Of a stretch of DNA of 64,000 nucleotides, positions 38,741 to 49,082 are shown piece by piece. Both the position numbers and the translations under genes were made by a program. The stretch is from Gemmatimonadota bacterium. Its GTDB lineage: Bacteria; Gemmatimonadota; Gemmatimonadetes; Longimicrobiales; Gaopeijiaceae. The first letter of the stretch is position 1; the number at the start of each line of letters is the position of its first letter. The stretch spans positions 17,264 through 81,263 of the forward strand of contig JAPPGM010000161.1 in NCBI GenBank assembly GCA_028874995.1. The letters are read 5' to 3'. The notes under the pieces are model-generated. The model saw only the letters and a list, made by a program, of their open reading frames with translations, had not been told where the DNA came from and made no database searches.

Positions 38741-39835
38741 TCAGCGAACCGACGGAAGCATCCCCGGGCACGGTTCACCGCTCTCGCGGCGCAAGGGGTG
38801 CATCGACACGCGGTAGGCGGAGTTCCCGGTGATGTGGTACACGGTTCGTCCGTCCTGCTCGGTCACTTCGAAGGGGTCGTGGAACACCAGGACGCTGTCC
38901 GCGTGGATGCCGATCGGCGTATGGCGACCCCGTGTCGTGTTGCGTATCAGTGCGTGGCAGCCGGTATCGGGATTGATGATGGCGCCGTGGGTATCGTTGT
39001 CGTAGCCCAGGAGCACGATGTTGTCCCGGTCGTCGAAGGATAGCCGCGCCCGCTCGCTCCAATGGGGGCAGGGTTCCTCGATTACCTCCCCGCCCCATTC
39101 GTACCGTCTCATGCACCCGGTGCGGTCGCTGACGCCCCTGACCGGAACCGCCACCCTCCCCTCCTCGCCGCTTCCGTGGTACACGAACACGGAATCCGGT
39201 CCCTCCTCGTTGGACATGGCTACATAGGCCACGTCACCCAGGCAGGCGATCCTGGTGCCCCTGAACCTGATGTAGGCATCGGGGTCGCGGATCGTCACGG
39301 CGTCTTCCGCGCGGGCCGGCTCCGAGACGGGTCCGACGAGTTCGCTCGTGCCGTCGGGCCCACGCCTGACCACTCCCCCGTAGGTCGGCACCGCCGGGAC
39401 CCCGCCGAAGTTGCATACCCGCTCCGCCAACGTTGCTTCCGGGCGCCACGAGTGGATGGCCATGCCCTGCGAATCGTACTCGACGACCCTCAAATGACCG
39501 GAAACGTAGAGCCCACCGCCGGGCGCGAGGGCGATGCCGTTCCGGCGCTGGGGGAATTCGTACGGGCCCTCACCCTTCGGAGTCGAGATCGTCCTGAGCC
39601 ACTCACCCGTCTCGAGGGAGAACGCCATGATCCCTTCCGGCTCCTCGGCGTCGTCGACGTAGAGAATGTTCCGTTCCCAGTCGACGGCCACCGGGGCGGC
39701 CATCATTGCGCGCCACTCATCGTCGATGATGGTTCGGCCGCTGTCGAAATCGATCTCGAGGATCTGCTGCGCGTGGGCGGTTGGGGCCGACAGGATGGCG
39801 GCCGCGAGGCTGCAGAGGAGGGTGGGCTTGGACAT
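38741..39835 (-). CDS. Secreted six-bladed beta-propeller-like protein
   Basis: Signal peptide LLCSLAAAILSAPTAHAQ; STPKGEGPYEF motif; propeller-like repeats. Confidence 0.7.
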   Translation of the reverse strand: MSKPTLLCSLAAAILSAPTAHAQQILEIDFDSGRTIIDDEWRAMMAAPVAVDWERNILYVDDAEEPEGIMAFSLETGEWLRTISTPKGEGPYEFPQRRNGIALAPGGGLYVSGHLRVVEYDSQGMAIHSWRPEATLAERVCNFGGVPAVPTYGGVVRRGPDGTSELVGPVSEPARAEDAVTIRDPDAYIRFRGTRIACLGDVAYVAMSNEEGPDSVFVYHGSGEEGRVAVPVRGVSDRTGCMRRYEWGGEVIEEPCPHWSERARLSFDDRDNIVLLGYDNDTHGAIINPDTGCHALIRNTTRGRHTPIGIHADSVLVFHDPFEVTEQDGRTVYHITGNSAYRVSMHPLRRESGEPCPGMLPSVR

Positions 39836-39928
39836 GTGGCTTCCTTGTGGTGTCGTGAGTGTTTGATCGCCCCTCCGCAGAGCCGCCCCGCTCCCGTTGG
39901 CAACGTGTGCCGCGCCAGGCCCCCCGCC

Positions 39929-40801
39929 CTACCCCTCCCCCGGAAACAGCCTCCCCATCGACCTCTCCAGCGCCTCAGCGACGCGGTCACAGCGCCCCTC
40001 CGCCACCCCGTACGCCGACAACCACACGCCCGTCCTCCACCGCTCCCCACTCCCCTCCATCTCCACGTGCAGCACGCCGTCGTTCAGCGATTCCACCATA
40101 CCCGCGAACGCCCACGGCCGGTCGCACAGCACAACCCTCCCCTTGAGCACCTCCCCGTCATCGAGGTCAAAGTGAAAGAGGTCGCCCTCCGCGGGCGAAG
40201 GGACGGGAAAGGCGTCGGTGGGTTCGGAATCCGGACTCGCGTCTGCGTCCCCATCCCCGCCTAACCCCTCCTCGCCGAACAACCGCTCCCACACCTCCTC
40301 GCGGCTGCCCGTCACCCATGGTCGCACACTGATCACGTGCCGGGCGACTCCCGGGTGGCGCTCCACCGCATGCTTCAGGTTCCAGAGAAAGACGCGCCAG
40401 CCGTTCGTCATCATGTGGAAATGGTCGTCGAAGTCCGGCGTGGCCGGCAGGCCCGAGTTGACGAGACGGACCCGGGTCTTTCCGTCGGCGATGCTCAGGT
40501 GGTAATCCACGGTCAGGGCGGTCCCCTGCGTGGCTGCTTCCGGGTCGGACAGGTCCACCATCTGCAAACGCTCGCCGGGCTGCCACAAGGTGATCCGGCT
40601 CGGCCACTCGGCGCCCTCTTCCCACGCCAGGCTAACAGTCCCCCCCTCCCCCTCCTCCACAGACGCGAACGGCGCGAACCACCGCGCGATCCCGTCGCCC
40701 GTGGCGATCGCGTCCCACACGTCATCGACGGGTGCGGCGATCCCGACCGAAAGTTCGATGACTCGGGTGGGGGCGTTGGCGGGTGCCTCCTCCTCGCTCA
40801 A
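39929..40801 (-). CDS. SRPBCC/AHSA1-like domain protein
   Basis: VIELSVGIAAPVDDVWDAIATGDGIARWFAPFASVEEGEGG; GWRVFLWNLKHAVERHPG. Confidence 0.82.
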   Translation of the reverse strand: MSEEEAPANAPTRVIELSVGIAAPVDDVWDAIATGDGIARWFAPFASVEEGEGGTVSLAWEEGAEWPSRITLWQPGERLQMVDLSDPEAATQGTALTVDYHLSIADGKTRVRLVNSGLPATPDFDDHFHMMTNGWRVFLWNLKHAVERHPGVARHVISVRPWVTGSREEVWERLFGEEGLGGDGDADASPDSEPTDAFPVPSPAEGDLFHFDLDDGEVLKGRVVLCDRPWAFAGMVESLNDGVLHVEMEGSGERWRTGVWLSAYGVAEGRCDRVAEALERSMGRLFPGEG

Positions 40802-40806
40802 CGCCG

Positions 40807-43800
40807 CTATCTCCCGCTCCCCCGGCTCTTGGCCAGTTCCCGGTAGTACTGCTCGACCATCGCCCGGTATTCCTCCGGCACGTCCCCCGACTGGTAGAGC
40901 AGCAGCTGGTCCTCGTCCTCCGCGCCGAAGAGCCGGCGGAGCTGGAACTCCAGCTGCTTCATGCCCTCCACCAGTTCGGCCTGCAATCGGATCGCCTCTT
41001 CGGGATCGTCGTAGGTGCTCGCACGGTCCAACGCGCGCATGGCGTTGATCATCGCCTGGAGTTCGCGTGGGTCCGCGCCGGCCCGCTGGATCAGTTCGGC
41101 CAGCGCCCTCGCCTCGCCCAGCCGCACGCGGCCTTCGCGGCGCATCTGGCGAACCAGCTCCGGGTCGAAGCCCCAGGGACCGCCGTTGCCCGTTCGTTCG
41201 GCGTTGCGTTCGTCGAAGTTGGTGGCCCGGTCGCCCCCTCCACCGCCGGTTCGCGCACCCGTCTCCAGGCGGCGCCCCATCGACTCCAGTCCGCGTGCCA
41301 GGTCGCGGGCGGCCTCCAGCGCCTCGTTCTCGGTGTCGGCGACGGCGCCCCCCTGGACGGCCTCGTCGGCCTCTTCCAGCCGGTTCCGGAGTGACTGGAT
41401 GGCCTGCGCGGTCTGGTTCTCGAAGGCCTCGGCGTACTCCTCCTGTCCGGCGCGTCCCACCAGGTTGCGCGAATAGAGGAGCCGTTCGCGCAGCTGGGTC
41501 TCGCGGATCGTTTCGCTGGCCTCTTCCAGCTCTTCGGCACCGTCCGCTCCGTCGCGGCGGGCGCTGGCGGCGAGCTGGTCGAGCTGGGCCAACAGGTCCC
41601 CGACCTCCTCCGCCATCTCGGTCTTGGTCTCGATGACGCGGTCCCGCTGGCTGCGCGATGGACGATCCGCCTGCCTCATCGCTTCCATGCGATTCTCGAC
41701 ATCCTCCTGCTGGCGGGCGAGTTCCTCCACCCGCTCACGCGCGTCGTTCAGGTCGCGTTGGAGGCGCTCGTTCTGCACGCCCTCCAGCTGGTCGCGGGCA
41801 TCGCGCAGGCGTCGCAGCGCCGACTGGGCCTCGGCCACCCCCGCGTTGCCTCCCTGCGCGGCGGACCGGCGCATAGCGTCGGCGACCTGCTGCAACTCGC
41901 GCGCCACCTCCTCGAGCTGCCGCTGCCCGGCCTCGCGCGACAGGCGCTCCAGCTGGCGGGCCGCCTCCTCGGCCTCCTCGGCGAGCTCCCGCGCGCTCTG
42001 GCTGCCGCCCCCCTGCTGACTCTGCCGGCCCTGCTGCGCCGCCGCGCGCCGGCGCTGCCGTTCCAGCTCCTGTTCCTGGCGCCGGGCCAGTTCGCGCAGC
42101 TTCTCGAGCGTCTCGTCGACGGCCTGGTCGGCCGACTCCTGCTGGCTCCGCTGCACGGTCTCGTACTGGTTTCGAAGGGCATTCGTCTCCAGCTCGAAGA
42201 GATCGGCGAGATCCTCGGCGCTCGGACCCTGCTGCCTCCCGCCCCCACCGCCACCCTGTTGCTGCTGCTCCCGCGACACGAAGCGCTCGTAAGTCTCCTC
42301 GGCCTTCTGCAGCTGACGGAGGGACCGCTGTTGGGGTGCGATCGCGCCCTGCGGATTCAGCTCCCGCAGCGAGTCGACCGACTCGTTCATGCCTTCCACC
42401 GCCACCGGCAGCGTCTCGGCGATGCGCTGGAACGTCTCGTCGGCCCCCGTGATCCCCCGGTTCACGATGCGTTGGCCCAGCGTCTCGACCTGTTCGCGCA
42501 GCCGCTCCTGGTTGAGCGCGATGCTGACCACGTTCTCCTCCCACACGTCCTCCTCGTACCTGTCGCGGTCGCGCACCAGGTTGAAGCTGGCCGCGATGAT
42601 CTGCCGCTGCAGCCCGGACAGGTCGTCCTCCATCCCTCCGCCACCACCTCCGCCGCCTCCACCGCCTCCCCCCTCGGCCTCGCGGTACTCGCGTTCGAAG
42701 GGGCGCACCTGCAGGAAGTAGATGTCCGTCAGGGCCTCGTTCGGCGACGGCGCGTTGTCGCGCGCGATCGCGTGGTAGGCGACGAGGTCCCCCGTCTCCA
42801 GCTCGTAGTCCTCCATGAAGACGGTGTGGCCCGCGGTGACTTCCGCCATCGGCGCGCCGGCGTTGGCGTGAAGCCGCACCGTGTCGGAGGGGCCGCCGTT
42901 CACGTTGTAGACGAGCAGGATCTCGGCCACGCCCAGATCGTCGTCGGCGCGGGTCTCGAGGAACACCTCCTCGATGGCGCTGACCGAGATGTCGCGCCCG
43001 GGCTTCGAGAAGGAGATTGACGGGCCCTGGTCGGTGAGCACATCGATCCGGTAGTCGGGAGCGCCCGCCACCCAGAGGTTGTCATGGGTGAGGAACTTGA
43101 TGCCGTAGTAGCCGCGCTCGCGCACCGTGAACGAACCGGTGAAGGTGCCCTCCGGTCCGGCTTCCATGGTGATCGTGTCGCCCGAGTCCATCACGAGGAG
43201 GGCGCCGGGTGTGGGGATGGTGGAGGTCACGGTCAGGTCGACGCGCGTCCCGCCGAGCGCGGCCACGTCGCCGCCGTACTCGAAGGTGCGGGGCGCGAGC
43301 CGCGTGTAGGCCGGGAAGTTGTAGACCATCTCGAGCCGGTCCACCGCGGGCAGATCCGCCACGCCCAGGGTGAATGTCGCGGAGCGGACCCCGGCGGCCT
43401 CCACGTAGTAGGCGGTCTCTTCGGCGACGTTGAGCAGCAGCCCCTCGAACGCCCCCATCCCGTCCTCGATCATGGGCAGTGCGACGTAGCCGCTCGATCC
43501 CTCCTCGCGGGTGTAGAGGACGACGTCGTCGGTGCCGAATCCGGTCAGCGTGGCCGAGATGAGCAGGTCGGAGTGGCGCGAGATGGTGGTGTCGCCGGGC
43601 GAGACCGCTACGCTGTAGGGATTGACCGCTTCGGCCGCGCGCGCCGGGTTGAAGAGGGCGGACATGCCGTGCCGCAGGAAGCCCGGACCGAGGGCGACGA
43701 AGAGGATCGAGGCGAGGGCGAGCGCTCCCAGGACCGCCCCGGAGCGGCGCATGGCCGTTCGTTCGATACCCCGGCCGTAGTCGATCCGGCCGCATTCCCT

Positions 43801-44205
43801 GACCGCTTCGAACACCACCTCCTGGAGCAGGGGGGACCGCTCCAGCTCGTCGCTCTTCTGCGCGGACTCGACCGCGGCGAGCACGCGCGACTGCAGCGAC
43901 GGATGGTTCTCCTCCAGGTACAGCGCCACGCGTTCGTCCGAGACGCGGCGGAGCAGCGGCCAGAGGACGGAGCGGACCAGGAAGAAGGCGACGACCAGCC
44001 AGAGGACGATCCGGAAGGCGGTGACGGCGCCGGGGTCGAAACGCAGGAACTCCAAGGTGGAGGCGGAGATGAGGAAGGTGAGGAGGGTGCCCGCGAGGGT
44101 GAGGGCGAGGCCGCGCAGCACCAGCTTGGTGCGCCAGCGGCGGCGGACCTGGCGCACGACGCGGAGGAGTTGGTCTCTGGTTCGCCAGTTGCTCGCTATG
44201 GACAT
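40807..44205 (-). CDS. DUF4175-like large membrane/coiled-coil protein
   Basis: N-terminal two TM segments, Ig-like central part, poly-Gly linker, then long Glu/Arg/Gln coiled coil; adjacent to BatA/DUF58/MoxR genes. Confidence 0.78.
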   Translation of the reverse strand: MSIASNWRTRDQLLRVVRQVRRRWRTKLVLRGLALTLAGTLLTFLISASTLEFLRFDPGAVTAFRIVLWLVVAFFLVRSVLWPLLRRVSDERVALYLEENHPSLQSRVLAAVESAQKSDELERSPLLQEVVFEAVRECGRIDYGRGIERTAMRRSGAVLGALALASILFVALGPGFLRHGMSALFNPARAAEAVNPYSVAVSPGDTTISRHSDLLISATLTGFGTDDVVLYTREEGSSGYVALPMIEDGMGAFEGLLLNVAEETAYYVEAAGVRSATFTLGVADLPAVDRLEMVYNFPAYTRLAPRTFEYGGDVAALGGTRVDLTVTSTIPTPGALLVMDSGDTITMEAGPEGTFTGSFTVRERGYYGIKFLTHDNLWVAGAPDYRIDVLTDQGPSISFSKPGRDISVSAIEEVFLETRADDDLGVAEILLVYNVNGGPSDTVRLHANAGAPMAEVTAGHTVFMEDYELETGDLVAYHAIARDNAPSPNEALTDIYFLQVRPFEREYREAEGGGGGGGGGGGGGMEDDLSGLQRQIIAASFNLVRDRDRYEEDVWEENVVSIALNQERLREQVETLGQRIVNRGITGADETFQRIAETLPVAVEGMNESVDSLRELNPQGAIAPQQRSLRQLQKAEETYERFVSREQQQQGGGGGGRQQGPSAEDLADLFELETNALRNQYETVQRSQQESADQAVDETLEKLRELARRQEQELERQRRRAAAQQGRQSQQGGGSQSARELAEEAEEAARQLERLSREAGQRQLEEVARELQQVADAMRRSAAQGGNAGVAEAQSALRRLRDARDQLEGVQNERLQRDLNDARERVEELARQQEDVENRMEAMRQADRPSRSQRDRVIETKTEMAEEVGDLLAQLDQLAASARRDGADGAEELEEASETIRETQLRERLLYSRNLVGRAGQEEYAEAFENQTAQAIQSLRNRLEEADEAVQGGAVADTENEALEAARDLARGLESMGRRLETGARTGGGGGDRATNFDERNAERTGNGGPWGFDPELVRQMRREGRVRLGEARALAELIQRAGADPRELQAMINAMRALDRASTYDDPEEAIRLQAELVEGMKQLEFQLRRLFGAEDEDQLLLYQSGDVPEEYRAMVEQYYRELAKSRGSGR

Positions 44206-44269
44206 CTTGCCTCCTGAATTTGTCGCGGGACGTGTTCGCGATTCCGTCCCTGACCCGTCCGGGCCTACT

Positions 44270-46351
44270 TCATCCTACAACGGCCGACTCTTCTTTGATC
44301 CTACTCCGTGACAGCCGGTTGGCCAACACGGTCTCCGAAACCATCAGCAGAAACACCGCCGCCAGCAGGTAGCGCCAGAACGACTGGCGCCGCTCGAAGT
44401 CCGCCGCCTGTATCTCGACGGTCCCGGCATCCGCCACCGCCGAATCCCCCGCCGTCGGCTCCCCCCCCACCGCCCCCACGAACTCCTCGACGTCCAGCCT
44501 GGCCAGGTCCGACTCGGTCACATCGACGTTGGCCGCCACCGCCATGGGATGCTCGGGCCGGTCTCCCGGCGGCCGGATCTCCCAGATCCCCCGGCTCGCC
44601 AGCCGCAACAGGGAATTCGAGGGGTCCAGTGCCACCGAGCCGCCCCCCGGCTCCATTGCCACCGCGCCAATGGGGATCTCGAGGGTGGTGCCCGCTTCGG
44701 CCAGTGCGGAGAGGTTGACCGTCGAGCCCGCGAGGTGCCACGGCTGGGCCTCGCCGCGCCCCCCCAGGAACCTGGTCACGCGATGCACGAACGGCAGGTA
44801 CACGGGCTGCAGCGCCAGGTTGTTCCAGAAGCGGTCCAGCCCGGACGCCCACACGAGGATCCGTCCCTTCCCGCGCCTGCCCTCCACCAGCGCCGGCGTG
44901 CCGTCGTCGAACTGCGCGGTCACGCGGCCGTCGGTGACATCGAGGCGGCGGGTGCGGTAGAAGCTGGCCTGGGAGAAGTCGCCGGAGCGCGGGCCCATGA
45001 AGGCTTCGAAGACCGCGTGGTCGTAGTCGACGAATCCGAGGCGGCGCTCCTCCGCTCCCTCTGTGACCGGACCGACGGTGGCGGGAAGAAACTCGGCGTG
45101 GACCGAGGGAACCGTGCTCCGCTGGCCGAGCGCCAGGAGGAGTCCGCCACCGTCCTCGACGAAGGCGCGCAACCGGTCGCCCGCGCCCCCGCCGGGGAAG
45201 GGGGCGGCGTTGAGAACGACCACGTCCGCCCCGGCCAGTTGGCTTTCGCTGGGGGCTCCGCGAACCAGCACCGTGCCGAACCCCGCGCCCTCGGCGATCC
45301 CGAGCGCCCCGCGCAGATACAGGTTGGAATTCCCTTGTCCGAGCGGGTCCACGATCAGGACGGAGAGGTTGCCACCGGGCGAAGCCACGAAGTGCAGCGT
45401 GTTGTCCTCGCCGAGTCCGTTGCCGGGCGCCTCCGCGACGCGCACCTCGCCGCGGGTGAAGGGGTGGGTCAGTGTGAAGGGGTCGAAGGTGACCGGGATG
45501 GCTCCGCCGGGGGGCGCGGTGACGGTGGCCGTGCCGATGTCGGTGTCGTCGATGGCCAGGGTGACTTCGGTGGTGGACACGGCGTCGCCGGTGTTGATGA
45601 GGCGTGCGGAAACGGTGACCCGCTCGCGGTTTCCGGCGGACTGGCGGTCCAGTTCCAGGTCGGTCAGGGCGAGGTTGGCGGCGCCCTCCTCACCCATCAC
45701 CACCGTCTCCATCGTCACCTCGGCGGGGAGCGTCGCGTCGGGGTCGGGACGCCATCCGGTGCGCTGGAAGTCGCTGATGAGGACGACGCGTTGGCGGGGC
45801 AGCTCGGAGGCCGCGAGCGTGGACCGGGCCAGCTTGATGGCCGGCCCGATGCGCGTGGCCAGCGATCCCGTGCGAAGCGTGTCCAGGGTGGCCGCGAAGC
45901 GCGCCGGGTCGTTGATCGAGCGGTGGACCAGGTGGGGCGTCTCGGAAAAGGTGACGAGCGAGGCGCGGTCCTGTGGCCTGAGCGCCGTGGCGACGCCCCT
46001 TGCGTGGTCGACGGCCCGTGCCCAGTTGTCGCCCAGGTCCATCGAGTAGGAGCGGTCGAGCAGGATGACCACCTCCTCCGGCCCGGGTCCCCCCACCGAA
46101 GCGAGCGCCCCGCCGCGCACGAACGGCCGTGCGAAAGCCGCGACGAGAAGCCCGAGCGCAGCCAGCCTCATCACCAGCAGCACCCAGTGGCGGATGCGCC
46201 GCCTCGACGTCTCCTCGAAGGGGATCCGCTTCAGGAACATCAGCGACGGGAAGCCGAGCGGCTTCCCCTTCTCCTGGCGGGTGAGATGGATCAGGACCGG
46301 GACGGCCAGACCCGCCAGGGCGACCAGGAAGATGGGGGTCAGGAAGCCCAC
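44270..46351 (-). CDS. BatA/VWA-domain membrane protein
   Basis: MGFLTPIFLVALAGLAVPVLIHLTRQEKGKPLGFPSLMFLKRIPFEETSRRRIRHW and MIDAS-like VVILLDRSYSMDLG. Confidence 0.9.
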   Translation of the reverse strand: MGFLTPIFLVALAGLAVPVLIHLTRQEKGKPLGFPSLMFLKRIPFEETSRRRIRHWVLLVMRLAALGLLVAAFARPFVRGGALASVGGPGPEEVVILLDRSYSMDLGDNWARAVDHARGVATALRPQDRASLVTFSETPHLVHRSINDPARFAATLDTLRTGSLATRIGPAIKLARSTLAASELPRQRVVLISDFQRTGWRPDPDATLPAEVTMETVVMGEEGAANLALTDLELDRQSAGNRERVTVSARLINTGDAVSTTEVTLAIDDTDIGTATVTAPPGGAIPVTFDPFTLTHPFTRGEVRVAEAPGNGLGEDNTLHFVASPGGNLSVLIVDPLGQGNSNLYLRGALGIAEGAGFGTVLVRGAPSESQLAGADVVVLNAAPFPGGGAGDRLRAFVEDGGGLLLALGQRSTVPSVHAEFLPATVGPVTEGAEERRLGFVDYDHAVFEAFMGPRSGDFSQASFYRTRRLDVTDGRVTAQFDDGTPALVEGRRGKGRILVWASGLDRFWNNLALQPVYLPFVHRVTRFLGGRGEAQPWHLAGSTVNLSALAEAGTTLEIPIGAVAMEPGGGSVALDPSNSLLRLASRGIWEIRPPGDRPEHPMAVAANVDVTESDLARLDVEEFVGAVGGEPTAGDSAVADAGTVEIQAADFERRQSFWRYLLAAVFLLMVSETVLANRLSRSRIKEESAVVG

Positions 46352-46424
46352 GAGGTTCAGGCGGCGGGCCGAAGGACGGGCCCGCCTGCCACACGCCGAT
46401 GTCCGCCCACGCCCGAACCCACCC

Positions 46425-47336
46425 TCACCGCTTGCTCCTCACCATCTTCTGGCGGAAGACCAGGTACGCGTAGAGGGCTTCGTCCAGCGGCTCGGCGGTG
46501 TTGAGGAGGACGTAGTCGACGCCGTGCCTGCCGAAGCGCTTGCCCAGGATGTCGATGTGCGCGCGGATCTGCTCCTGGTAGGCGTCGGCGTACTTCTCCG
46601 GCTTCACCGGCAGGATGGCCCGCGTCTCCAGGTCCTGGAAGTTGGTGGCCTGGGTGAAGGGGAAGTCGATCTCGGCGGGGTCGAGGATGTGGAACGCCAC
46701 CACGTCGTGTCCCTGCGCGCGGAAGAAGCCGAGCCGTTCCGCGATCTCGTCGGGATCGTGGTAGAAGTCCGAGACGAAGGCCATGATTCCGCGGCGGAGA
46801 AAGGTGTTGGCCACGCGCGCCACCGGCCGTTCCCAATCCCCCGCGCGATCGGCCTTCACCCGCGCCACCGCGTGGAGCACCTTGTCGAGGTGGGCCGCCG
46901 AGGGCCGCACGTGCTCGACCACGTCGCTGTCGAAGGCATAGAGCCCCACCCGGTCCTTCTGTCCCGCCGAGAACCATGCAAGGCACGCGGTCAGGAAGCG
47001 CCCGTAGTCCAGCTTGGTGATCTCTCCGGACCCGTACCCCATCGAAGCCGAGGTGTCGAGCAGAAACGCCACGTCCGCGTTCGTCTCCGCCTCGAACTGC
47101 TTGATGTAGAAGCGGTCGGTTCGGGCGTAGAGGCGCCAGTCGATCCGGCGGATGTCGTCGCCGGGCATGTACGGGCGGTGCTCGGCGAAGTCCATGCTCA
47201 CCCCCAGGTAGGGCGAGCGGTGGATGCCCTGCATGAAGCCCTCGACCACTGTGCGGGCGAGCAGCTGCAGGTTGTCGATCCTGGCCAGGATGTTTGGGTC
47301 GAGGAACGACGTGCGCGACGCTGTGGGGGCGGCCAT
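46425..47336 (-). CDS. DUF58 domain protein
   Basis: GVSMDFAEHRPYMPGDDIRRIDWRLYARTDRFYIKQFEAETNADVAFLLDTSASMGYG. Confidence 0.93.
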   Translation of the reverse strand: MAAPTASRTSFLDPNILARIDNLQLLARTVVEGFMQGIHRSPYLGVSMDFAEHRPYMPGDDIRRIDWRLYARTDRFYIKQFEAETNADVAFLLDTSASMGYGSGEITKLDYGRFLTACLAWFSAGQKDRVGLYAFDSDVVEHVRPSAAHLDKVLHAVARVKADRAGDWERPVARVANTFLRRGIMAFVSDFYHDPDEIAERLGFFRAQGHDVVAFHILDPAEIDFPFTQATNFQDLETRAILPVKPEKYADAYQEQIRAHIDILGKRFGRHGVDYVLLNTAEPLDEALYAYLVFRQKMVRSKR

Positions 47337-47352
47337 GGGTGCCCGGCGGCTG

Positions 47353-48537
<1,185 letters not shown>

Positions 48538-48694
48538 ACGGGCGAGTTCGTTGCCCGGGGGGGTTCAGGAGGGCGGGGACCGGGATCCAGACCTCGGGGA
48601 CCGGATGCGCGGATGGTGGTGGGAGACAGGTGGGGCAGGAGGCCAGCCGGAGGATGGTAACCTCCGCGGATTGATCACCCTACCGGAGTGGCAG

Positions 48695-48763
48695 TTGACC
48701 CGACCGCTGGATTCGATTATTGTTTCCAAAATGGGAACATATTAGTACGGTACATTCCAATGT
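48695..48763 (+). promoter_or_regulatory. Candidate promoter and operators of HigB-HigA/ImmA module
   Basis: TTGACC (48695-48700)-N17-TATTGT (48718-48723); TTTCCAAAATGGGAA imperfect palindrome (~48723-48737); ACATTCCAATGT inverted repeat (48752-48763). Confidence 0.6.
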
Positions 48764-48787
48764 CAGGATACTACAAGCAAAGAATCG

Positions 48788-49081
48788 ATGCGGATCGTCG
48801 CCAAGAAGACGCTCTTGGACTGCGCACATCGCCATGCCGATGCCCGATCTGCGTTTCTCGATTGGCTGGCCAGCGTCGAACGGGCCGAATGGAGCAGCCC
48901 CGCCGATGTTCAATCGGGCCGCTGGAATCCCAGCACCCTACCGGGCAACCGAGCAGTCTTCAGAATCCGAGGGAACCGCTACCGAATCATCACGGAGATC
49001 GACTACAGGAATCAGGTGGTCTTGATCCGATTCGCCGGCACCCACAGCCAATACGACAAGGTTGACGCGGAGACAATCTAG
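48788..49081 (+). CDS. higB: HigB-type (HigB_toxin) mRNA interferase
   Basis: MRIVAKKTLLDCAHRHADARSAFLDWLASVERAEWSSPADV...GNRAVFRIRGNRYRIITEIDYRNQVVLIRFAGTHSQYDKVDAETI. Confidence 0.92.
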   Translation: MRIVAKKTLLDCAHRHADARSAFLDWLASVERAEWSSPADVQSGRWNPSTLPGNRAVFRIRGNRYRIITEIDYRNQVVLIRFAGTHSQYDKVDAETI

Positions 49082-49082
49082 A

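Noticed and set aside
42629-42672. Short tandem GGN repeat as a possible CRISPR or functional DNA repeat
   Set aside because: In frame within the DUF4175-like CDS, encodes a Gly hinge; no spacer structure.
44549-46504. 651-aa plus-strand ORF antisense to BatA
   Set aside because: Opposite strand carries unmistakable BatA/VWA sequence; product is low-complexity.
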